Assembly: GCA_965223215.1 (NCBI GenBank)
Contig: CBDCVZ010000010.1
Span: 6,572,001-6,636,000 of the forward strand
Direction of reading: 5' to 3'
Source: JABDMH01 sp965223215
GTDB lineage: Bacteria; Bacteroidota; Bacteroidia; Chitinophagales; Saprospiraceae
Length of the DNA: 64,000 nt
The notes under the pieces are model-generated. The model did no database searches. It was given only the letters and a program-made list of their open reading frames with translations, and was not told where the DNA came from. Below, piece by piece: positions 1 to 6,735 of the stretch; position 1 is the stretch's first letter, and the number at the start of each line of letters is the position of its first letter. The translations under genes and the position numbers were made by a program.

Positions 1-145
1 GGTCCTGAGCTAGTGCGGTCACACTGGCAGAGGGCAGGCCGTCTTGAGTGCCAAAGAGCTCAAAGGTGATTTCCTGGGCATGAATTGAAGGCAGAAGAGG
101 GATGAAAAAGATCCACCCTATACACCGCAGTAGGCTACTTCCCAT
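1..145 (-). CDS. N-terminus of a reg_prop (two-component propeller) sensor protein, partial
   Basis: Reading the minus strand from the ATG at 145 gives 48 codons open to the window edge. The first 23 or so residues form a clear signal peptide (MGSSLLRCIGW, then a hydrophobic stretch ending SIHAQ). They are followed by FELFGTQDGLPSASVTALAQD, the usual first strand of a two-component-regulator propeller, where the DGLPS..V..L.QD motif marks the first repeat. In Bacteroidota such proteins are usually periplasmic-sensor histidine kinases or hybrid systems. The output domain lies outside the window, so kinase activity is only a family expectation. A related full-length sensor lies at 25440-28466. 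Confidence 0.75.
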   Translation of the reverse strand, partial: MGSSLLRCIGWIFFIPLLPSIHAQEITFELFGTQDGLPSASVTALAQD

Positions 146-620
146 CAATTCCTAAGTTACATATTAATCAGATTTGAAGGGCTGGCCAACGAGTAAGCGG
201 ACTAGATGAATGAGCAAGTGGCTAAGCGAAAAAGACTTGTAGAGGGTTCATTAAAATATTTGCGATAATTCTAATCACTCTTAGCCTTACAGCATGTGGC
301 CAAGCCTTGCCTGGCGGTGGGCCAGGCTCGGCCAGGGCTGTGCCCAGCCCACGTCTTGTCGCCGTGTTCGAGACCAAGATCATATAGAATAATTACAAGA
401 ATTATGGTCAATCTACCGAGATGTATTTGAGTTGGTGGGCTTGAGGATTTGGTCGGATGGGAAAGTTCTTGTTTAAAAAAGCCAAATGATTTTTGCACCC
501 TACCAAATACTCAATGCAGTAGCGCAAGGACGATTTCTCCATTAATATTGAATTCGAAAAGAATTTTCTAAGTAATTCGAAAATGGGTCTCCATGGATTC
601 TAAAAAAAATAAAAAGGGAA
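146..620. other. Intergenic region, no gene recognised
   Basis: This 475-base stretch separates the divergent reg_prop sensor and the NTF2-like gene. It contains a GC-rich stretch near 296-350 with short self-complementary parts (gggc-tgt-gccc). Nearer the gene are AT-rich sequence and two TTCGAA-containing stretches at about 551-582. The only open frame of any length (minus strand, 271-498) has no recognisable domain. No exact Bacteroidota TAnnTTTG promoter box was found. Confidence 0.5.
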
Positions 621-1166
621 ATGATGAGTGCTTCTAATCTTGTTCAAAGTGGAGGAAAACACTTGTGTACTTTATTGCTGATGACTTGGATGATGCATGG
701 TCTGCAAGCCCAGTCCAATTTCAATGGTCCCAGGTCTTTCCACCATGAGAACCATACGATGGAAGCAGATCGTCAGGGTGTAGCTAACGGGACTGAGCCA
801 CTTATTAAGGAGTTGTTGAAAGCAGACCGAGTCTGTGCGAACGCCGCTAAAAATTCGGATATGGAAACGCTATGGAATTGTTGGGATGATGAAGCAGTGA
901 TGCTCATGAGCACTGAATTGCATGTCGTTGGTATCGGAGAGATCAAGAGCTTTACCACCCAGGCAAGGACGGATCCCAATTTTCAAATTCACTGGTCCCC
1001 CATCGCTGCTTATGTATCACCTTCAGGAGACATGGGTTACACCTATGGCACTGGCACCGTCACCCGCACGGCTTCCCATGGTGAGCTGGTTAAATTGACG
1101 CAACCCTATTTATCTGTTTGGAAAAAATGTGATGATAACCAATGGCGGATTGCCATTGAAAATTAG
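621..1166 (+). CDS. Secreted SnoaL/DUF4440-like (NTF2 fold) protein
   Basis: This is a 181-residue protein with a signal peptide over residues 1-31 (hydrophobic LCTLLLMTW, ending LQAQS). Residues about 62-180 read like a DUF4440/SnoaL-type NTF2-fold domain: an N-terminal helix (ELLKADRVCANAAKNSDME), the W.D.A.ML core, a GxGEIKSF helix and a final K..W.KWRI-like strand (VWKKCDDNQWRIAIEN). Such domains form small cone-shaped pockets and range from isomerases to non-enzymatic binders, so no reaction can be assigned. The start ATG follows an A-rich leader with AAAGGGA about 3 bases upstream; a second ATG follows immediately. It is the first gene of the rightward cluster, 57 bases before the S74 gene. 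Confidence 0.65.
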   Translation: MMSASNLVQSGGKHLCTLLLMTWMMHGLQAQSNFNGPRSFHHENHTMEADRQGVANGTEPLIKELLKADRVCANAAKNSDMETLWNCWDDEAVMLMSTELHVVGIGEIKSFTTQARTDPNFQIHWSPIAAYVSPSGDMGYTYGTGTVTRTASHGELVKLTQPYLSVWKKCDDNQWRIAIEN

Positions 1167-1223
1167 TCTGGCTATATCGACTCAAGAAAATAAACCTAAA
1201 AAGAATCAAAAAAATATAACCTC

Positions 1224-2063
1224 ATGAAATTTGCGATGGACTGTCAAATAATCATTGCCTGCCTTTTGGTTGTTGCCCCTGAGGTCAATCATTTAGTGGC
1301 CCAACCCATGGGCTCTGTTTTAAATGGTGGAAATTCAGTTCAGGAGTCAGAAGGGGGCTTTCTTGTTGTTGGTGCGACCCATGGTACGCAACTGGCCTTT
1401 GACCCGGATGACATTCAAAGTAAAAACAGTGCTACTACCTATGGTACGTTGGATCTCAATTATTGGGGAGGTGATGTCAGGATCGGTGCAAATACATTAT
1501 ACGTGGATCGAGATAAGGGTAGGATTGGGATCAAAACTATGGGGCCCGACGAAGTATTGGATATTAATGTCGGTACTGCCGCCAGTGGGACTGAGGGACT
1601 TCGCATCCGCTATAATTCAGGTTATGGAGGAGCACTCCTTGCCGCCAATGATGTTTTTGGGGGGTTTTTTGTGTCTGACGGAGGATCAAACTGGGCACCC
1701 CTTTACGCCGCTGCCTTTAATGTCATTAGTGATCAAAAAGTAAAGAAAAATATAAAAAAAATAGACCATCACAATTTTAATAGATACGTGCACTACCTGG
1801 AGAATATGGAGACAGCCAGTTTTAGATATGACCATGAAGCTGAATCCATCAGCCCACACATTGGGGTGATTGCCCAAACTGCTCCCTCGGAGTTGGTTAC
1901 CACAGCTAGTTGTAGCAAATGTGATCATCAAGAAGAAACATTAGTCGTCAATTTAGCTGACTGGACGGGTCTAAACTCGGTGGTGATCAAGTATCTACTG
2001 TACGAAAATCGGCAGTTGAAGTCGAGACTAGACCGGATAAGTTCCCAGTTGGAGTTAGAGTAG
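1224..2063 (+). CDS. Secreted protein with C-terminal S74 chaperone-of-endosialidase domain
   Basis: 279 residues. A signal peptide (residues 1-27, ending LVAQ) precedes a head region with the motif DPDDIQSK and a tail-fibre-like strand region (RIGIKTMGPDEVLDINV). The C-terminal third is a peptidase S74 intramolecular chaperone beginning at SDQKVK, with the Ser169/Lys174 pair in the spacing of the known autoproteolytic dyad (S-x4-K). It continues with HIGVIAQTAP, the IGxIAQE-type core, and ends in a coiled coil. In phage endosialidases this domain trimerises the fibre and then cuts itself off. Here a signal peptide replaces phage context, so a cell-surface or released trimer is inferred. A 5'-truncated paralogue lies at 32267-32977. 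Confidence 0.8.
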   Translation: MKFAMDCQIIIACLLVVAPEVNHLVAQPMGSVLNGGNSVQESEGGFLVVGATHGTQLAFDPDDIQSKNSATTYGTLDLNYWGGDVRIGANTLYVDRDKGRIGIKTMGPDEVLDINVGTAASGTEGLRIRYNSGYGGALLAANDVFGGFFVSDGGSNWAPLYAAAFNVISDQKVKKNIKKIDHHNFNRYVHYLENMETASFRYDHEAESISPHIGVIAQTAPSELVTTASCSKCDHQEETLVVNLADWTGLNSVVIKYLLYENRQLKSRLDRISSQLELE

Positions 2064-2128
2064 CAGCCACCCTGCCCTGTACGAATAAATGAATGACGTA
2101 TTTAGAGTTAATTACTAAAAAAATTTAA

Positions 2129-2359
2129 ATGATGAAGGCACCCTTGTCGCCAAGAGAGGCGGAAATACTCAACCTCATCATCTTGGAATATACGACGATA
2201 GAGATTGCAAATGAACTTTTCCTGAGTCGGGAAACGGTGAAGACCCACCGACAACATTTGTTGGCAAAGTTTAGCGCCAGAAATGTTGCCGGGCTAGTAC
2301 GTCGAGCTTTTGAATACCAACTGGTTTCGGATGGTCGGCTAAAAATGTTGCGTAATTGA
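2129..2359 (+). CDS. Stand-alone LuxR/GerE-type HTH mini-regulator
   Basis: This 76-residue protein consists almost entirely of a GerE/LuxR DNA-binding domain. LSPREAEILNLI is helix 1, the helix-turn-helix runs from TTIEIANELFLSRETVKTHRQ, and the dimerisation helix follows (ARNVAGLVRRAFEY). There is no receiver or sensor domain, so activity cannot be controlled by phosphorylation in cis. Spacing of 65 bases behind an S74 gene is repeated exactly at 32978-33042, where a homologue (33043-33258) shares the final 14-residue block. It may regulate the fibre genes around it; this is inferred from position only. Confidence 0.8.
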   Translation: MMKAPLSPREAEILNLIILEYTTIEIANELFLSRETVKTHRQHLLAKFSARNVAGLVRRAFEYQLVSDGRLKMLRN

Positions 2360-2417
2360 AGAGATCGGTAATGAACTACCTGGCTTATTTATCTAAACCC
2401 AAAAAAAACAATTAAAA

Positions 2418-3572
2418 ATGATAAATCGAAGTATTAAAAACCTTGCCTTGTTGCTGCTGTTGATTGCCATGGTAGCGACATCAAGTGCTCAAGACAAACT
2501 GGAGGTTGAGGGCCACAGTTCAATTAAGGGTCGACTGGCACTTGGACATCCCGATGATTTACAAACCGTCTATATTGGCTTTGGCGCCGGGGTCAATACC
2601 AATTTCGGATCGCCACCACGTAATAACACCTTTGTGGGTTATTTCAGCGGTCTGAATAATAATACGGGAAAAAATAATTCATTTTTCGGTGGCGTCAGCG
2701 GTGGTTCGAACACTGCCGGTAGTAATAATTCATTTTTCGGATTGAATGCAGGTGTTTCGAATCAGGGAGGTTCTGACAACTCATTTTACGGTATGAGCAG
2801 CGGGTTTTCGACCGTGAATGGTAGCTCGAATACCGCCATGGGCAAAGATGCATTATACAATAACACATCGGGCCAAAATAATACTTCGGTCGGTCATGGA
2901 GCCATGCGGAATAACAAGATCGGAGAAAATAATACGGCTATAGGTTACGAAGCAACCTTTGGCAGTGCTCTGGGAAATTTAAATAATACCACCTGTATCG
3001 GCTACCAAGCTGGTGGTGTTTCAAACAACCACAACCGGATTGAGGTTGGCAATACCAGCGTTTCATGGATTGGGGGTCAAGTCAATTGGAGTACCTATAG
3101 CGACGCAAGAATAAAGAAAGATGTTCGTGAAAATGTACCAGGTCTGTCCTTCATTAGTCGTTTGCGACCAGTCACCTATCATTTGGACATTCACAAGCAG
3201 AACGAAATGTGCTTTAAGGGAGATAAATCCCATGCCGACTGGGAAGGAAAATACGATATCGAGAATAATTTGATCACTGGTTTCATTGCTCAGGAAGTAA
3301 AGCAGGCTGCCCAAGAACTAGATTATGAATTTAGTGGCGTGCATCAGGCATCTGACGAGGTGGCCATGTATAGTTTGCGCTATGCAGAATTTGTGGTACC
3401 CCTGGTTAAGGCGGTACAAGAACAACAGCAATTGATTGAGGCACTTAAGGCAGAAAACGCAAGTTTCAAAGAGGAGCTATGTAATCTCAAACTCGGCTTG
3501 CACCGAGCCGGCCTCGTGTCTGATGCAATGATTCAAGGGTCAGATAAATTTTTGGTCGAAATGACCCAGTGA
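2418..3572 (+). CDS. Secreted YadA-head-like fibre protein with S74 chaperone domain (paralogue 1)
   Basis: 384 residues. The signal peptide spans residues 1-24 (ending TSSAQ). Residues about 55-205 are a repeat region of 14-to-15-residue units such as GxNNSFFG and SxNTAMG, resembling left-handed beta-roll heads of trimeric autotransporters (NNTAIG type). A short conserved neck (VGNTSVSWIGGQ) leads to the S74 domain with Ser228 and Lys233 in SDARIK, then ITGFIAQEV, and a C-terminal coiled coil (VKAVQEQQQLIEAL). It is the first of three tandem paralogues. The leader is A-rich with no strong Shine-Dalgarno sequence. Trimerisation and self-cleavage are family knowledge; surface attachment is inferred, as no T9SS sorting domain is present. 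Confidence 0.82.
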   Translation: MINRSIKNLALLLLLIAMVATSSAQDKLEVEGHSSIKGRLALGHPDDLQTVYIGFGAGVNTNFGSPPRNNTFVGYFSGLNNNTGKNNSFFGGVSGGSNTAGSNNSFFGLNAGVSNQGGSDNSFYGMSSGFSTVNGSSNTAMGKDALYNNTSGQNNTSVGHGAMRNNKIGENNTAIGYEATFGSALGNLNNTTCIGYQAGGVSNNHNRIEVGNTSVSWIGGQVNWSTYSDARIKKDVRENVPGLSFISRLRPVTYHLDIHKQNEMCFKGDKSHADWEGKYDIENNLITGFIAQEVKQAAQELDYEFSGVHQASDEVAMYSLRYAEFVVPLVKAVQEQQQLIEALKAENASFKEELCNLKLGLHRAGLVSDAMIQGSDKFLVEMTQ

Positions 3573-3627
3573 TTTCCCTGGCGAATCCTGCTGGGTTTGG
3601 ATGTGCTTAATTTTCTAAATATCAACC

Positions 3628-5088
3628 ATGAAACAAGACCATCAAATAAAGTCGGTGATCACCGTATTATTAGTCATGCTGCAGGTGGGTGCATTGCAAG
3701 CTCAAAAATTAGATGTGGAGGGTGACAGTAAAGTTCGGGGCCGTCTAGATATCAGTAACCTTGTTGATGCCACTTCCATTAATATTGGAATTAATGCAGG
3801 TTTAGTCACCGATGCTGGTATGAAATATAATTCTTATGTTGGTGCTTATGCTGGTTCCAATAATATTACTGGGCAGAACAATGCCTTTTTTGGAAGCTTT
3901 TCAGGCCTTCTAAATACACAGGGGCGAGACAATTCTTTTTATGGCATGTTCAGCGGCCTCAGTACCCTGAGGGGTAGCACCAATTCTTTTTTTGGTGCCG
4001 AATCCGGATTGTCAAATATAGATGGAGATGGGAATTGTTTTTTCGGTTTTAAGGCCGGTCATTCAAACACGCAGGGAAATGATAATACCTTCGTGGGCAG
4101 AGAATCTGGAAAATCAAATACCTCAGGAACCTATAATTCTTTTATGGGAATGCAAAGTGGATATCACAATACCAATGGTCTCTACAATACAGCAGGAGGA
4201 TATCAAGCTCTATATAGCAATACGACTGGTCGAAACAATACAGCCCTTGGTCTAGGAGCATTGTTTCAGAATACATCGGGAAGGTATAATACTGCCATTG
4301 GTGTAGATGCATTGAGCAGTAGCAAGACAGGCAACTATAATACAGCTATTGGTTACGCCGCCACTTTTGGGGCAGACACTTTGCATAACTTCACCTGTCT
4401 GGGTTTTGGAGCGGGGTCTCGCTGGAATCTCAGTAATACGGTAGAGGTCGGGAATTTCAGTGTCCAGTGGATCGGAGGGCAGACACCATGGTTTACCTAT
4501 AGTGATGCCCGTATCAAGGAGAAAGTGCGTGAAAATGTGCCTGGTCTTGCCTTTATCAGTGCTTTACGCCCCGTCACCTATCATCTGGATGTGCACAAAC
4601 AAAATGAATTGGGTCACCGAGGCTTTAAAGATATCGGTCATTGGAAGGGCAAGTATGAGATTGAGGAAGTCCAGATCACTGGATTTATTGCCCAGGAAGT
4701 CGAGCAAGCTGCTTTAGCCCTGGATTATGATTTCAGTGGTGTACATAGAACAGGAAAAGGTGTAGATATGTATAGTCTCAGCTACGCCTCTTTTGTGGTA
4801 CCCTTAGTGAAAGCCGTTCAAGAGCAACAAGAACTCATTGATGCACAGAGAATGGAAATCGCTTCTTTGAATGAATTGATTCAACGCCAAAATGCTCAAT
4901 TCGAAAACCTAAAAACCCAGTTGACAATCTTATGCCAGACGCTAAAGTCAAGTGGCATTTCCTTGAGAGACGGAGCGCTAGCCTTTAAATCATCTCATAT
5001 GGATGATGCTAAGTCAGCAGTTCAGCTGGCAGCGTCAGGTAACAAAAAATTTTCAAGTCAAGAGTATCAGAAATCAAAGGTCAGATGA
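3628..5088 (+). CDS. Secreted YadA-head-like fibre protein with S74 chaperone domain (paralogue 2)
   Basis: 486 residues, the longest of the tandem trio. Signal peptide residues 1-25 (ending GALQAQ); then LDVEGDSKVRGRLDI, a segment shared with its neighbours; then about 15 head repeats (GxDNSFYG, GRNNTALG) to about residue 250. The S74 domain has Ser292/Lys297 in SDARIK and ITGFIAQEVEQAA. The coiled coil is followed by a roughly 60-residue polar tail absent from the other copies. The extra head repeats relative to paralogue 1 suggest repeat expansion. Its stop codon overlaps the next start by four bases (ATGA), so the next paralogue is probably translationally coupled. Confidence 0.82.
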   Translation: MKQDHQIKSVITVLLVMLQVGALQAQKLDVEGDSKVRGRLDISNLVDATSINIGINAGLVTDAGMKYNSYVGAYAGSNNITGQNNAFFGSFSGLLNTQGRDNSFYGMFSGLSTLRGSTNSFFGAESGLSNIDGDGNCFFGFKAGHSNTQGNDNTFVGRESGKSNTSGTYNSFMGMQSGYHNTNGLYNTAGGYQALYSNTTGRNNTALGLGALFQNTSGRYNTAIGVDALSSSKTGNYNTAIGYAATFGADTLHNFTCLGFGAGSRWNLSNTVEVGNFSVQWIGGQTPWFTYSDARIKEKVRENVPGLAFISALRPVTYHLDVHKQNELGHRGFKDIGHWKGKYEIEEVQITGFIAQEVEQAALALDYDFSGVHRTGKGVDMYSLSYASFVVPLVKAVQEQQELIDAQRMEIASLNELIQRQNAQFENLKTQLTILCQTLKSSGISLRDGALAFKSSHMDDAKSAVQLAASGNKKFSSQEYQKSKVR

Positions 5089-6404
5089 AGGAATCTTATT
5101 ACTTAATGGCCATCCTAATGCTGTCTGTCCCCATGGCCGTTCAGGTAGGAGCGCAAGCCCTGGATACCGAGGGCAATGCACGTATCCGCGGACGATTGGA
5201 CTTAGGTCATTTTCAAGATCGCAGCGTAGTAAATATCGGATTTGCGGCCGGAATCAATACTGATTTTGTAACGGATACCACCGAACGAGGTAATACATTT
5301 GTCGGTTGTCATGCTGGGTTTAGCAACTTCACCGGTGTGGTGAATACCGCCATGGGATACCATTCTTTGAAGGATAATTATGACGGAACCTGGAATACAG
5401 CCATGGGAACATACGCACTTTGGAGAAACATTTCTGGTTCAGAGAATACGGCAGTGGGAAGCAATGCACTATTAAATAATAGCATTGGATATCAAAATAC
5501 CGCCCATGGTTCATATGCTCTGGCGGCAAATACAACTGGATATTATAATACCGGATTGGGATATCGGGCCTTATCTCTAAATACGACTGGAGTTGCCAAT
5601 ACGGCAGGCGGATACCACTCCCTTTATCAGAACAAAACCGGATCAGGAAATACTGCCATGGGTATGCAGGCACTTTACTCAGACTCAATCGGCTCCAATA
5701 ATACTGCCCTGGGTTATCAATCACTTTATCCCAACAAGACCGGTAGCAATAATACGGCGATTGGTAGCAATGCCTACTTCACCGATAAAAATCTTAACAA
5801 CACAACCTGTATTGGATTTAATGCCGGAAGAATGGCGAATGCGAATAATCGCATTGAGATCGGCAATTCTAGTGTCAGCTGGATTGGTGGCCAAGTTTCC
5901 TGGAGCACGTACAGCGATGCCCGGATTAAGAAGCAAATCCGAGAAAATGTGCCCGGTCTTTCTTTTATTACAAGACTACGTCCGGTGACCTATCATCTTG
6001 ATATCCATCAACAAAATAAAATTTGCAACCAGGGTAATGAAGATGAATTAGATTGGAAGGATAAATATCAGATTGAGAATACGCTGATGACCGGCTTTGT
6101 GGCGCAAGAAGTAGATCGAGCAGCCAAGGAGGTTGACTATCGTTTTAGCGGTGTTCATCAAAGTAAGGACAAGGTTGGCATCTACAGTTTGCGTTACGCT
6201 GAGTTTGTGGTACCGCTAGTCAAAGCAGTACAGGAGCTGGTGGAGCAGAACTCCGAACTTCGTCAGCTGGTGCAGAAACAGAAAATTAATCTCGATGAAT
6301 ATGACGATGCAATAATAGCCCTGCAAGAGGATAATTATTTTTTAAAATCTCAGTTGAGCACAATTTTCAAAGAATTGGGAATTTCTGTGGAAATATGCGA
6401 CTGA
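5085..6404 (+). CDS. Secreted YadA-head-like fibre protein with S74 chaperone domain (paralogue 3)
   Basis: 439 residues. Signal peptide residues 1-24 (ending VGAQA), the shared LDTEGNARIRGRLDLG segment, then NTAMG/NTAIG-type head repeats to about residue 235. The S74 domain carries Ser277/Lys282 in SDARIK and MTGFVAQEV, followed by a long coiled coil (VQELVEQNSELRQLVQKQ and beyond). The ATG overlaps the upstream stop codon. Internal repeats produce long meaningless open frames in other phases, which I have not annotated. The product presumably forms trimers of the same class as its neighbours, and mixed trimers between paralogues are possible. Confidence 0.82.
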   Translation: MKESYYLMAILMLSVPMAVQVGAQALDTEGNARIRGRLDLGHFQDRSVVNIGFAAGINTDFVTDTTERGNTFVGCHAGFSNFTGVVNTAMGYHSLKDNYDGTWNTAMGTYALWRNISGSENTAVGSNALLNNSIGYQNTAHGSYALAANTTGYYNTGLGYRALSLNTTGVANTAGGYHSLYQNKTGSGNTAMGMQALYSDSIGSNNTALGYQSLYPNKTGSNNTAIGSNAYFTDKNLNNTTCIGFNAGRMANANNRIEIGNSSVSWIGGQVSWSTYSDARIKKQIRENVPGLSFITRLRPVTYHLDIHQQNKICNQGNEDELDWKDKYQIENTLMTGFVAQEVDRAAKEVDYRFSGVHQSKDKVGIYSLRYAEFVVPLVKAVQELVEQNSELRQLVQKQKINLDEYDDAIIALQEDNYFLKSQLSTIFKELGISVEICD

Positions 6405-6460
6405 TCAATTTGGCACCTGATGATGAATGAGGAGAACCTAATAGGAGGCAAGCGAAGCAT

Positions 6461-6735
6461 TTGTTTCTCCTAATTTCTGCGGTGTTTGTTTTAGCATCCT
6501 CAGATTCGCCAATCATACCTCTGGATGGTCTGGTGGTGGAGCATGCCAGCGGTATTGGCGTGAATGTGCTTTCGACCGGCACCAATGGTGTACAGGTTGT
6601 TCAAGCCGGTATGGATGGAGTTCAGGTTCAAGCGGCCGGTCGCGATCTTAATTGAAGCTGTAAAAGAGCAACAATTAATGCTTGACGAATTGAGGAAACA
6701 ATTTTCTAAAAGTACCGGATATCAAACGAAGTCAT
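6461..6735 (+). pseudogene. Decayed relic of a further S74-type fibre gene
   Basis: Frame 1 starts at a TTG behind AGGAGG (6443-6448) and encodes a hydrophobic leader and a short repeat region (NGVQVVQAGMDGVQVQAAG), then stops at 6655. The next frame carries LIEAVKEQQLMLDELRKQ, which matches the coiled-coil ends of the intact paralogues (LVKAVQEQQQLIEALK). Between these two parts the whole S74 chaperone is missing. The simplest reading is an internal deletion plus frameshift in a fourth or different fibre gene. The relic runs up to the start of the next gene. A short genuine peptide from frame 1 cannot be excluded. Confidence 0.55.

Noticed and set aside
271..498. 75-residue minus-strand open frame through a GC-rich stretch
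   Set aside because: No signal, domain or ribosome-binding site, and its composition follows the GC-rich palindromic stretch rather than codon structure.
5329..5988. Two 131-residue open frames, one on each strand, inside paralogue 3
   Set aside because: They come from the periodic DNA of the head repeats read in other frames; the annotated frame has signal peptide and S74 domain.
1224..6404. Prophage or phage-tail cluster suggested by S74 domains
   Set aside because: All intact proteins have signal peptides, and there are no capsid, terminase, portal, lysis or integrase genes and no att-like repeats.
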